Origin: Closterium sp. NIES-65
Taxonomy: Eukaryota > Streptophyta > Zygnematophyceae > Desmidiales > Closteriaceae
NCBI GenBank assembly: GCA_948144175.1
Contig: CANXME010002052.1
Span: 434,001 to 498,000, forward strand
Length of the DNA stretch: 64,000 nt
Direction: 5' to 3'
This document shows positions 11,232 to 24,400 of the stretch, one piece after another. Position numbers and translations under genes: made by a program. The notes under the pieces are model-generated. The model searched no databases. It was not told the DNA's origin and saw nothing but the letters and a program-made list of their open reading frames with translations. Numbering within the stretch: position 1 is the first letter of the stretch; every line of letters starts with the position of its first letter.

Positions 11232-12406
11232 CGCTGGAACTGAAAACGGAACGGAATAATAAGCGTTTCAAATCAGCGTCCCTGGCGAAAAGCGTGGCCA
11301 ACGAGTAGCCTTCCTCGGACGTGAGGAACGTAGTAGGCGATGAAGCTTTAGACTACTCGAGGGGGACAGATACGATGAGTAAGTATGAAGAGGTAGAGTC
11401 TGGCTCATGCCTTCTTAAGTCCACGCCGACACGCAACGCGCGGATCGGAAACACGCTCCTTTCCAGCGCGTCCCTTCGCGGAACTGTTGGGTGGCTCCAG
11501 TGGGGCGGGCCACCCTGCCTTCCTGCTGAGTCCACCATTTGACTCGCTTCAGCCGCTCGCGCGGGGCGTCAAGACAGACGAACGGGGAGGTCATCGAGGG
11601 AGCGCTGGCTCGCGTGACGCGGAGAATTTGAGGTGCGCATGTGACGGTCCTACGTCAGCTGACAGGTACGCAGACATTGAAACTAGCGGTTCGATAGGGG
11701 CTGCAGAGCGGTTGAGATCTGGTGCGTGAAAATGACAACATCGGAGCCATCGTTTACGAGCTGCTTCCTTATCAGCATTATATAAATAGGCAACCTTGAT
11801 AACATAAAAGAAAATCCCCATGGTCATACGGCATTTGCCAAAAAAAGAGCATGAAAAACAATTAATATATATCAAAATATGCGCGGTTAATAAATTTGAG
11901 AGCTTTTCGATGATGTATACGTATCAGATTTTGCATGGAAGATTCAGCATTGTTAGAGAAAATAGCAGTAAAATAATGTAAACGCTAGAAGTGAATGCAA
12001 CCGTACAAGAAAATACGAGATATGCGATTGCAGATGCTTGATTTAAGCTCATGGTACAAATGGCTCATACGTGACATGTTCAATGTTGGGCCCTTGCTCT
12101 CCGTCTGCTCTTACCGAATTCTGCCAATTTGAACCCTTGAATCAAAATTCAAACGGGTTCGGCCACGGAACTCCCCACACCTCGTTCTTCCATCTCGCCA
12201 GAGCCCCCTCATCAATTCACCCACCCCTCTCTCGAACATCCTCTTCTCTTTCGCCACCCAACCCTCATTCTCGACTTTACTCACCACTGGGCTCCATGGC
12301 TCTCTGGACTCATTTCACCAGCCTGCGCAACTTTCCAGGCTAAGTCCTTATCTTTCATCAATATTTGAACTCTGTCGTACAGTGGTGCGTGATCCTATTC
12401 GCGAGG
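11232..12406. other. AT-richer intergenic region between AGP and ATX genes
   Basis: These 1.17 kb separate two divergently transcribed genes. The part at 11740-12060 is clearly AT-rich compared with its surroundings. It includes TATAAATAGG at 11781, a TATA-like site that could serve either direction and is about 550-625 bp from each start codon. A pyrimidine-rich stretch at 12160-12290 precedes the ATX start and may be its 5' UTR. No coding frame is supported. Confidence 0.5.
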
Positions 12407-15400
12407 ATGCGGAAGAAGGCGGACCCGCAGAGGGCGGCAGATACTGACTGTACAGTTGTCGCGGCGCCGAAATGGCGGTACGTGCAGTGCAACATCAAGG
12501 GGATGCTGGCGAAACGGGAAGAACAGCGGGCCAACGGTTCGGCAGCGCCGACAAAGGCGAAGCAGACGGCGGGACGGACAGGCCGGGACAACATGGAGGA
12601 CGGGATTTCGGGCGACAGTCGCAAGGCGTCGTCGAGCGACAAGAACCACATCACGCTGCGCAGTCGGCGCGTGCGCACATCTGGAAGTAGCGAAAGCAGT
12701 GGTCTTTTGGGCGGACGACTCTTAGCTGGCAACGAGCCGCCCGTATCCGCGATGTTCCCCGTGACAGCTGTCACTCAGAGCGCCGCCTCGGACGTCGAGC
12801 AGCCGCATGGCGCCTCGCCGTGCGACAAGCGGCGGCAGTCCGCGGAGGAGGGGCTGAGCGTGTACAAGCGGCGGCGCATGAGCTCCTTGCCGCCCGCCAC
12901 ACACCCGCTCGCTACCCTGCCCACCAATGCCGTTAGGGTTAGCTCCGCTGCTCCGACCGGGGGAGAGCAGAGCGCGGGAAGCACGGTGAGCACGGCTGGT
13001 GCGGAAGCAAAGGCGGAGTGGAGTAGCGGAGACAGGGAAGCCGGCAGTAGAGATGCGCCTTCTGCTGCTGCCTTGTGCGCGCAAGGATCTCAGGCGCAGG
13101 CGCAGGAACAGGCGGGACCACAAGCATGCGCAGAGGCGAGCGATGGGAGGCAGGCAAATGGGGAGTGGATGGGGGCCGTTGATCCCGCTGGTCCCGCGGT
13201 ACTGGAGGTGGAGGTGGCGGGCGAAGTGGCGGTGGCGCTGCACCGCGTGCCCCCGCGCGCGCCGCCACCCGCGCGGCTGCTGCACCCGCCGGTGGCTTTT
13301 GAGAGCTCTGTTGAGCCAGCGACCCTTCGCCCTGCTGTGTGCGTGGTGGAAGCGGGAGGGGGTGCGGAGGTAGCGGCCGTGGCGGTGCTTGCGGCGAGCC
13401 CTGTGGCGGGGCAGGCAGGCAGCCCGCACGACTCGAGCCACGAGCACGCGGACGGGGACTCGCTGGGGTGCGGTTCTGACTGCGCCATCTGCTTCCGCGC
13501 GTCAGGGGAAGGGGATGCAGCGGCGGTGGTGCAGAGCTGTGAGGGGGACGCTGCTGGCACACGCGCTGGGGGGAAAGTGGGTGGAGACAAGGAGAGTGGG
13601 GACAAGGGGAGGGACGCCGATGGTGGGGACAAGGAGAGCCATGGCACGGACGGCAGCGCAAAGGAGGGGGGTGCGAAGGTCGCGGCTACCATGCCAGGAC
13701 CGAATGGGGTCATTCCCCGGGGGCCAGGCTCCTGTGGGCAAGCCTCCACTGCCCTGCCCGCCTTGTCCCCCCTTGCTCCCATGTCCGACTCCCCTTCCCT
13801 TGCCCATACCGGTTCAGGCGCACCCAAACCCGCGGGCGAGGCGGGCAGCCCGTGCGAAGCGGGCAGCCCTTGGGAAATACCGGGGGCGGGCGGGCAGCAG
13901 AGAAGCGAGGGCAAGGCGGAAGGGGGCGAGAAGGGCGGGTTGGAGCGCGGCGTGGGAGGGGTGCAGGCGAGTCACAGGATGGTGGCTGAGAAGGCTGAGG
14001 ACGCTTGTGGGGAGGTGATGGATGCGTGCGAGCAGATGGGTGGGGAGAAAGGAGACGGTGGGGCCCGAGGAGGAGACTTCACAGCGGACGAGAAGGTTGT
14101 AGTGAGGGAAAGCGGTCTGAAAGACTTGGGTATGGACGAGGTTGAAATGAAAGTGCCTGTAGAGATCGAGGGTGCTGCGGTGGTGAAGGAAGAAGGAAGC
14201 GGTGATGCTGAGGGAGATACAGGCAAGGCGAGTGCTGGCAGCAGAGAGAAGAAGGTTGGCAGCAGAGAGAAGAAGGTTGGCAGCAGCGAGAAGAAGGTTG
14301 GCAGCAGCGGTGGTGTGAAGCGGGAAGATGAGGTGACAGTGAAGGCAGAGCGATCAGGGAACGAGGGTGGTGGTTTAGCAGAGGGGGAGGGCAGAGCAGT
14401 GGGAGGGGGTGGGAGTGAGGGAGGAGGGGAGGCGGCCATGCTGGTGGATTATCCCGACGAGGACGACCTCGCCTGCAGCAAGCGCCGCCTCTTCCCCGAT
14501 GGCCCCCCTCTGCCTGCTCCGCCTGCTGCTGCCCCCCGCCCTCCTCTTCCTCCTCCGCCTGCTCCCACCGGGCCTGCAGTGGCAGCAGCGCGGGTGCAGG
14601 TGAAGTGCGAGGCGGGTGAGAGCGAGGGTGTGCCTGTGAAACGCGTGACTGTGACTCATGCCGCTGCTCCTGCTGCTGCCAAGGCTGCTGCCCATGCACG
14701 GCTGGACAAGAAGGGGGGGCAGCAGGTGCGGGAGGAGGCGGAAGGAGGTGCAGCAGCAGCAGCAGGGCAGAGTGACAAGAGCCGGCTGACGCCAAAGCGG
14801 CGGCGGCTGATAGAGAGCTACGTGGACCGGCTGATGGCCGACCTGCAGCGCCCTCAGTGGATGGAGTAATGCCCACCGCCTCTCACCACTCTGCACCTCC
14901 TTGTCCTCCGGTGTTTCAAGCTCTTTCTTTTCAGCTAAGAGCTTGCTGACCTGACTTGGCTTCACCCGACTTGACTTGACTTGAATGACTCCCGTCTGCC
15001 TGCTTCTGCTCTCTCTGACCCGTGCTGCAGGCTGCCATTGGCTGGAGTGGATCCAAGGGCTCTCATCGGCCGACTGTGCAAGGTATGACCGTTGGATGCC
15101 AGCCTTCCTGCCTGTTGCCTCGTCTCCCCCGGCCCTGCACTCCTGCCAGCAGCCACCTGTGTATCGCGACACCATGCTGCCCTGCCCGGTGTCGCCCCTG
15201 CATGTGTGTGTGTGTGTACAACAGGTGTACTGGCCGCTGGACGAGCGGTGGTACGCGGGGCTGGTGTATGCATATGACGCGCGCACGGGCAAGCACCAGG
15301 TGCGGTACGACGAGACGGAGAGCGAGTGGCTGCGCATGGCAGCTGAGCGCATCAAGCTGCACCTCCCCCGCCACGACCCCCTCCTCGCTCTCTGCCCCAC

Positions 15401-18400
15401 CCCCCCTCCCCCTCCCCCTGCTGCTGCTTCTGCTCCGCCCCCTGCTGCTGCTGCGGCTGCTACGTGTGCCACTGGCCCCCCGGTGGAGGATTGTGGGAAG
15501 GAGGAGTGCAGCAGGGATGGCGGCGAGCCAGGGTGTGAGAGAGAGGAGGAGCAGGGGAGGGAGGAGGAAGGGGAGGACGAACGAAGCGGGGACGAGGGGG
15601 AGGAGGATGAGGACGAGGAGGGGGGAGTGGAGTTGGTCGGGGAGGGAGGGAAGGCGGGAAAGGGTGGCAAGGGGAGGGGGTGGCGGGGCAGGCGGGGGTG
15701 GCAGGGGCGGGGGCAGGGAGGGCGCGAGCTGGCGGAGCTGGCAGCGAGCATGGCGCGGGACATGGACCCTGCTCGCGCTGCTGTGCTGGCCGCCGCTGCC
15801 ATGCTCTCCGCCTCCACCCGCACTGCGCCCAGAGACCACAGGGCCGCGGACCAGGGGTCTGCGCCCAAGGCCAAGGCGGAGGGGCCAGGGGCGGGGGCGG
15901 GGGCGGGAGGGGGGGCTGTTCGGTGGGAGGGCACAGGGGCGGGCATAGCAGGGGGGACGGGGGGGCCGCTGGAGGAGCTGAAGCTGGGGCGGTTTGGCGC
16001 CAAGGAGCTGGTGTGGGCGCGCGTCAAGGGTGAGCAGGGCTGGGGCGTGAACTCGTATGAGGGGTAGTGTGTGACTGTAGAGATAGGGAAGATAGATTGT
16101 GACTGTTGCGGGTAGGTGGATTAGTGTGTGAGTAACGGATAGGAGGGCTAGAATGCGACTTTAATGGTTGGATGTCACTGTAGCGGGTAGAAAGGGATGG
16201 AAAGGAGAAGATCTGAGGGAAGGAAAAGAGGGGGGCTTAATTGGTGCCAAGTGTAAACCCATAATTCGTGCTGTTCTGCTGCTGCTTCTGCTGCCCCCAC
16301 ACATGCAGGGCACCCAGCATGGCCGGCCATGGTGTTGGATCCGGCAGTGGCGGAGCGAGTGGGGCTGCGGGCGGTGAGGGAGGGCGGGGCGGGGGAGGTG
16401 CTGGTGCACTTCTTCGGCTCCTACGAGTGCAGCATCGTTGCCGCCTCTGCCGCCTGCCCCTTCCTGCTCGGCCTCGCCAAGGGGCTGCACAACAAGAGCA
16501 AGGCCGCCTGCTTCAAAACCGCACTTCATGAAGTCGAAAGGTCCGAGTCCCACCCCTGGCCTCTCGCCTCTCGCCTCTTTCCTCCCGCCCCCTGGCCCTC
16601 CGCTTACCACTCCTTGTCCCTCGCCCTCCTCCCTGCACGGTCAATTAACCTGAACTTTCCGCAACAGCTTGCTGCACCTTGCTGTTGTGCAGGCGAGCCC
16701 ACTCTCATACCAGCGACTTTTTTTGCACCTCGCTCCCGTCTGATCCCCCTTCCCCGGCAGGTTCCTACTGGTGGAGGAGCTGCCGGCGAAAATGGCGTTC
16801 CTGCACGGATCAGGGTCGGAGGAGGGCAGCGACGAGGGCAGTGAGGAGGAGTCGGGCAGTGATGGGAGCAGTGGGGAGGGCAGCGAGGGGGCGAGCGAGG
16901 AGGGCAGTGAGCGGCAGAGTGGCAGCGGGGAGGGTAGCCAGAGCAGTGGCGAGGAGGGGAAAGGGGCAGCAGAGGCGGATGAGGGGGAGGGGCATGGGCG
17001 CAAGGGGTCGAGGGCGGCAGGCAGCGCGGGCAAGAGTGGGGCGGAGGTGGGGGGACGGGCAGCAGTGGTGGGAGGCAAGGTGGTGGATGGGCGTGGCGTG
17101 GGGCAGGCAGGAGCAAGTTCAGGGGGGTGTGGAGAGGCAGATGGGCAGGGGGACGGGAAGGTAGGGGAGGCGAGGAGGAGCGGGGGGCAGGCAGTGGGGT
17201 CGGATGCGGTGATGGGGGGTGACTCCGCCACCACGGCCACGTCCCCGCCGTCCCTGCCCCTGCACATCGGCTCCCTCACCCTGCTCTCCCTTGGTGCGCC
17301 CCCCTCCTCCCTCACCCTGCTCTCCCTTGGTGCGCCCCCCTCCTCGCCCCTTTTTCTCATTCGCTTCCTCCGAGCACCTTCACCCCACTCCTCCCATGCA
17401 TGTGCCCCAACCCAACCCTTGCGAAGCCACCTTTGCAGTTAGTGCCTGCCATTGCTGCCCGCATCCCGCGTGCCATGCACCCAGCCACCCATACCCTTGT
17501 CCATCCACAGTCCCCTTGGCCCTCATGCTGCCCTGTCCCCCAACCGCCAAGCCTCCCACACCTCCCCCTTCCCCCCGTGCCCACAGGGCGAGTGCTGCCG
17601 GGCGAGCCTGGCTTCCACACGGCGCAGCACATCTACCCTGTCGGCTACAAGGCTGTCCGCCCCTTCCCCTCCGCCCAAGGTGTGTTCCGCCCCTTCCCCT
17701 CCGCCCAAGGTGTGTTCCGCCCCTTCCCCTCCGCCCAAGGTGTGTTCCGCCCCTTCCCCTCTGCCCAAGGTGTGTTCCGCCCCTTCCCCTCCGCCCAAGG
17801 TGTGTTCCGCCCCTTCCCCTCTGCCCAAGGTGTGTTCCGCCCCTTCCCCTCTGCCCAAGGTGTGTTCCGCCCCTTCCCCTCCGCCCACACTTTTGTCTGC
17901 ATCATGCCATTCTTCCGCTCCTCTTACCCTTCCTCTGTCTTCCACACTGTCAAACCTCCTCTCTTGCCCTTCCCCTTCCCCCTCTCTTCCCCTCTAACAC
18001 CCTGAATTCCCCTCAGACCCGCGTGTGGTGGTGAATCACGTGATGGAGATCCTTCAGCAGGCGCCCCCTCCTCCTCCGCCCCCTCCTCCTCCGCCCCCTC
18101 CTCCTCCGCCCCCCACTGCTGCTGCACCAGCGCCAGCAGCAGCGCCATTTGTGCCCTCGAGGGAAGGGGCATGGCGGCGCCCCCAGCTCCGCCAGACACC
18201 ACAGCGCATGCAGCAGCAGCAGCCCAAGGGGGGCAAGAAGCCACAGCAGAAGAAGCAGCCGCCTGGCGCCTCCGGGACTGCTGGAAACACCCCAGTGCCT
18301 GGTGGTCCAATCTTTCGAGTCACTCCAGAAGGCTCTGATCCGGTATGCGCCTCTGCATTCACCTCCCTCTCTTTGTCTTGTCTACCTTGCCTCCCCCGCC

Positions 18401-21400
18401 CCTCCCCTCAAGCCCTCCATCCTGCCCCCTTAAGCCGCTGGCTGGTGTGCCTGCGCCCTCCCCTCCCTTCCCCACCCGTCTCCCCCCCTCGGGCAGGTGG
18501 AGGGCCCATCACCGGGCGAGTGCTGGCGCATCATCCAGAGGCGCGTGGCGGAGGCCAAGCGCCTGCTGCTGCAGCACCTGCACCCGCCCAGCACTGGCGC
18601 AGGGGGAGGGGCAGGCGGAGGGGCAGGGGCAGTTACGGGGGCAGGGACAGGGGGTGGAGGCACGGGGGGAGGGGAAGGGAGGGCGCTGAGGGGCGGGGGG
18701 CCGATGATGGTGCCGCTGGCGGTGCTGCTGCAGCGAGGCGAGGGCAGCGGTGGTGCGGTGCTGCGTGCTGGAGCAGATGCAGAGGGGACCGGTGGTGGCA
18801 GGACAGGCGCGGAGGCAGAGGCGGGTGATGGTAGCCGGGCAGGGGCGGCAGAGGCAGGGGGGGGTGATGGGGGCAAAGCAGGTGCAAGGGCGGAGGAGCA
18901 AGAGAGAATAGCAGCGGTAACGAGCGGTGGCCGTGGGGCGGAGGATGGCCAGGCACAGATTGAAGGCACACAGCGGACAGAGAGGGATGGTGGGGGCGGG
19001 GGCAGAGAGGGCGCTGTGGGGCAGGGAGGGGCAGAGGCGGAAGCAATGGAGGTGGATGGGGGCGGAGGGGACGAGAGGGGGGACACAGCAGCAGGCGTCC
19101 AAGGGGCTTCGTCCCAGGGGGGGCTGCCTGCAGGGGACCCTCTCAGGTGGGCCTTCCCCCCCGCCTCTGCAGCGCGCCCCCTCGCCGCGTCCCCCTCATC
19201 CGCGCCCCCGCTCACCCCCTCCCCCCTGCGGCCGCCGTGGCAGGCGCTGCCAGCACAGGGCACAGGGGGCGGGGCAGCGCATGGCAGTGGCAGCCCGCGG
19301 TGTGGGGGTGAGTGTGGTGGGGTGAGTGGGGGGTGGGGCGGCAGCGGTGGCAGCTGTGGCAGCGGGGGCAGCAGGGGCAGCGGGCGGTGTGGGGCATGGC
19401 TGCCGTCGCACCACGTGCGGTCGGGGGCTCAGATGTTCGGCCTCACCCACCCACGAGTGGCGCACCTCATTCAGGGCCTGCCCAACGCCACCCGCTGCCA
19501 CCAGTTCACCGCGTGGGTCAACGCCCCTCGCCCTGCGCCTGCTTCCAACACTGCGGACGCCAGCAGGGGCGAGAGGGCGCGACAGGCCAGTGCGCCGGCA
19601 AAGCAGCAGGGGGAGGCAGCGCAGGGGGCGCGGGCGGGGGCCGTGGTGGTGAAGGAGTCGCGGCTGCCGGCGGGGTTCAAAGCGGTGGAGTACCGGCAGG
19701 CGTCTCTCGACCGCTGCGACGTGTGCTGCCTCTCCGAGGTCAGTGGGTGCACGGGGGGGGGTTGCTTCTCCGTGGTGGGAGGATGGGAGAGGGCATCACT
19801 CCCTTGTGCATGCGTGTGGGCTTATGCACATGCACGTCTGCGTGCTCATGCTCATGCTCATGCACATGCTCATGCTCATGCACATGCTCATGCTCATGCC
19901 CATGCCCATGCTCATGCCCATGCCCATGCTCATGCACATGCACATGCTCATGCTCATGCCCATGCCCATGCTCATGCACATGCCCATGCTCATGCTCATG
20001 CCCATGCCCATGCTCATGCACATGCCCATGCTCATGCACATGCCCATGCCCATACTCATGCCCATGCTCATGCCCATGCTCATGCTCATGCCCATGCTCA
20101 TGCTCATACCACCCCCTGTGCATGAGTGCAGGAGTACGAGGACGACCAGCTGCTGCAGTGCGACAGCTGTCGCATCATGGTCCACATGGCGTGCTACGGC
20201 GTCAGAGAGCCGCCAGATGGCGGGTTGTGGCTGTGCGACGTGTGCAGCAAGTACGAGCGGCAGGGCAAGCGCGATGCCAAGCCCCTCTGCTGCCTCTGCC
20301 CCGTGCAAGGTCAGTGCCCCGTGCAAGGTCAGTGCCCCGTGCAAGGTCAGTGCCCCGTGCAAGGTCAGTGCCCCGTGCAAGGTCAGTGCCCCGTGCAAGG
20401 TCAGTGCCCGTGCAAGGTCAGTGCCCCGTGCAAGGTCAGTGCCCCGTGCAAGGTCAGTGCCCGTGCAAGGTCAGTGCCCGTGCAAGGTCAGTGCCCGTGC
20501 AAGGTCAGTGCCCGTGCAAGGTCAGTGCCCGTGCAAGGTCAGTGCCCGTGCAAGGTCAGTGCCCGTGCAAGGTCAGTGCCCGTGCAAGGTCAGTGCCCCG
20601 TGCAAGGTCAGTGCCCCGTGCAAGGTCAGTGCCCCGTGCAAGGTCAGTGCCCCGTGCAAGGTCAGTGCCCCGTGCAAGGTCAGTGCCCGTGCAAGGTCAG
20701 TGCCCCGTGCAAGGTCAGTGCCCCGTGCAAGGTCAGTGCCCGTGCAAGGTCAGTGCCCGTGCAAGGTCAGTGCCCGTGCAAGGTCAGTGCCCGTGCAAGG
20801 TCAGTGCCCGTGCAAGGTCAGTGCCCGTGCAAGGTCAGTGCCCCGTGCAAGGTCAGTGCCCCGTGCAAGGTCAGTGCCCCGTGCAAGGTCAGTGCCCCGT
20901 GCAAGGTCAGTGCCCCGTGCAAGGTCAGTGCCCCGTGCAAGGTCAGTGCCCCGTGCAAGGTCAGTGCCCGTGCAAGGTCAGTGCCCCGTGCAAGGTCAGT
21001 GCCCGTGCAAGGTCAGTGCCCGTGCAAGGTCAGTGCCCCTGCAAGGTCAGTGCCCGTGCAAGGTCAGTGCCCGTGCAAGGTCAGTGCCCGTGCAAGGTCA
21101 GTGCCCCGTGCAAGGTCAGTGCCCGTGCAAGGTCAGTGCCCGTGCAAGGTCAGTGCCCCTGCAAGGTCAGTGCCCGTGCAAGGTCAGTGCCCGTGCAAGG
21201 TCAGTGCCCGTGCAAGGTCAGTGCCCCGTGCAAGGTCAGTGCCCCGTGCAAGGTCAGTGCCCGTGCAAGGTCAGTGCCCCGTGCAAGGTCAGTGCCCCGT
21301 GCAAGGTCAGTGCCCCGTGCAAGGTCAGTGCCCCGTGCAAGGTCAGTGCCCCGTGCAAGGTCAGTGCCCCGTGCAAGGTCAGTGCCCCGTGCAAGGTCAG

Positions 21401-24400
21401 CGCCCGTGCAAGGTCAGCGCCCGTGCAAGGTCAGCGCCCGTGCAAGGTCAGTGCCCCGTGCAAGGTCAGCGCCCGTGCAAGGTCAGTGCCCCGTGCAAGG
21501 TCAGCGCCCGTGCAAGGTCAGCGCCCCGTGCAAGGTCAGCGCCCCGTGCAAGGTCAGTGCCCCGTGCAAGGTCAGCGCCCGTGCAAGGTCAGTGCCCCGT
21601 GCAAGGTCAGTGCCCCGTGCAAGGTCAGTGCCCCGTGCAAGGTCAGTGCCCGTGCAAGGTCAGTGCCCCGTGCAAGGTCAGTGCCCCGTGCAAGGTCAGT
21701 GCCCGTGCAAGGTCAGTGCCCGTGCAAGGTCAGTGCCCGTGCAAGGTCAGTGCCCGTGCAAGGTCAGCGCCCGTGCAAGGTCAGTGCCCCGTGCAAGGTC
21801 AGCGCCCGTGCAAGGTCAGCGCCCCGTGCAAGGTCAGCGCCCCGTGCAAGGTCAGTGCCCCGTGCAAGGTCAGCGCCCGTGCAAGGTCAGTGCCCCGTGC
21901 AAGGTCAGTGCCCCGTGCAAGGTCAGTGCCCCGTGCAAGGTCAGTGCCCGTGCAAGGTCAGTGCCCCGTGCAAGGTCAGTGCCCCGTGCAAGGTCAGTGC
22001 CCGTGCAAGGTCAGTGCCCGTGCAAGGTCAGTGCCCGTGCAAGGTCAGTGCCCGTGCAAGGTCAGTGCCCGTGCAAGGTCAGTGCCCGTGCAAGGTCAGT
22101 GCCCCGTGCAAGGTCAGTGCCCGTGCAAGGTCAGTGCCCCGTGCAAGGTCAGTGCCCCGTGCAAGGTCAGTGCCCCGTGCAAGGTCAGTGCCCCGTGCAA
22201 GGTCAGTGCCCCGTGCAAGGTCAGTGCCCGTGCAAGGTCAGTGCCCCGTGCAAGGTCAGTGCCCCGTGCAAGGTCAGTGCCCGTGCAAGGTCAGTGCCCG
22301 TGCAAGGTCAGTGCCCCGTGCAAGGTCAGTGCCCGTGCAAGGTCAGTGCCCGTGCAAGGTCAGTGCCCCGTGCAAGGTCAGTGCCCCGTGCAAGGTCAGT
22401 GCCCCGTGCAAGGTCAGTGCCCCGTGCAAGGTCAGTGCCCCGTGCAAGGTCAGTGCCCCGTGCAAGGTCAGTGCCCCGTGCAAGGTCAGCGCCCGTGCAA
22501 GGTCAGCGCCCCGTGCAAGGTCAGCGCCCCGTGCAAGGTCAGTGCCCCGTGCAAGGTCAGCGCCCCGTGCAAGGTCAGCGCCCCGTGCAAGGTCAGTGCC
22601 CGTGCAAGGTCAGTGCCCCGTGCAAGGTCAGTGCCCGTGCAAGGTCAGTGCCCCGTGCAAGGTCAGCGCCCGTGCAAGGTCAGTGCCCCGTGCAAGGTCA
22701 GTGCCCCGTGCAAGGTCAGCGCCCGTGCAAGGTCAGTGCCCCGTGCAAGGTCAGCGCCCGTGCAAGGTCAGCGCCCCGTGCAAGGTCAGCGCCCCGTGCA
22801 AGGTCAGTGCCCCGTGCAAGGTCAGCGCCCCGTGCAAGGTCAGCGCCCCGTGCAAGGTCAGTGCCCGTGCAAGGTCAGTGCCCCGTGCAAGGTCAGTGCC
22901 CGTGCAAGGTCAGTGCCCCGTGCAAGGTCAGTGCCCCGTGCAAGGTCAGTGCCCCGTGCAAGGTCAGTGCCCCGTGCAAGGTCAGTGCCCCGTGCAAGGT
23001 CAGTGCCCCGTGCAAGGTCAGCGCCCGTGCAAGGTCAGCGCCCGTGCAAGGTCAGTGCCCCGTGCAAGGTCAGTGCCCCGTGCAAGGTCAGTGCCCCGTG
23101 CAAGGTCAGCGCCCCGTGCAAGGTCAGCGCCCCGTGCAAGGTCAGCGCCCGTGCAAGGTCAGTGCCCCGTGCAAGGTCAGTGCCCCGTGCAAGGTCAGCG
23201 CCCGTGCAAGGTCAGTGCCCCGTGCAAGGTCAGCGCCCGTGCAAGGTCAGCGCCCGGGGAAAGGCAAGGGCCCGTGCAAGGTCAGCGCCCCGTGCAAGGT
23301 CAGTGCCCCGTGCAAGGTCAGCGCCCCGTGCAAGGTCAGCGCCCCGTGCAAGGTCAGTGCCCGTGCAAGGTCAGTGCCCCGTGCAAGGTCAGTGCCCGTG
23401 CAAGGTCAGTGCCCCGTGCAAGGTCAGTGCCCCGTGCAAGGTCAGTGCCCCGTGCAAGGTCAGTGCCCCGTGCAAGGTCAGTGCCCCGTGCAAGGTCAGT
23501 GCCCCGTGCAAGGTCAGCGCCCGTGCAAGGTCAGCGCCCGTGCAAGGTCAGTGCCCCGTGCAAGGTCAGTGCCCCGTGCAAGGTCAGTGCCCCGTGCAAG
23601 GTCAGCGCCCCGTGCAAGGTCAGCGCCCCGTGCAAGGTCAGTGCCCCGTGCAAGGTCAGTGCCCGTGCAAGGTCAGTGCCCCGTGCAAGGTCAGTGCCCC
23701 GTGCAAGGTCAGTGCCCCGTGCAAGGTCAGTGCCCCGTGCAAGGTCAGTGCCCCGTGCAAGGTCAGCGCCCGTGCAAGGTCAGTGCCCCGTGCAAGGTCA
23801 GCGCCCGTGCAAGGTCAGCGCCCCGTGCAAGGTCAGCGCCCCGTGCAAGGTCAGTGCCCCGTGCAAGGTCAGCGCCCGTGCAAGGTCAGTGCCCCGTGCA
23901 AGGTCAGTGCCCCGTGCAAGGTCAGCGCCCCGTGCAAGGTCAGCGCCCCGTGCAAGGTCAGTGCCCCGTGCAAGGTCAGTGCCCGTGCAAGGTCAGTGCC
24001 CCGTGCAAGGTCAGTGCCCCGTGCAAGGTCAGTGCCCCGTGCAAGGTCAGTGCCCCGTGCAAGGTCAGTGCCCCGTGCAAGGTCAGCGCCCGTGCAAGGT
24101 CAGTGCCCCGTGCAAGGTCAGCGCCCGTGCAAGGTCAGCGCCCCGTGCAAGGTCAGCGCCCCGTGCAAGGTCAGTGCCCCGTGCAAGGTCAGCGCCCGTG
24201 CAAGGTCAGCGCCCCGTGCAAGGTCAGTGCCCCGTGCAAGGTCAGCGCCCCGTGCAAGGTCAGTGCCCCGTGCAAGGTCAGTGCCCCGTGCAAGGTCAGT
24301 GCCCCGTGCAAGGTCAGTGCCCCGTGCAAGGTCAGTGCCCGTGCAAGGTCAGTGCCCCGTGCAAGGTCAGTGCCCCGTGCAAGGTCAGCGCCCCGTGCAA

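Noticed and set aside
12722-14876. Minus-strand Pro-rich frames opposite the ATX exon 1
   Set aside because: They are antisense shadows of the plus-strand frame, which continues through consistent splicing into recognised ATX domains.
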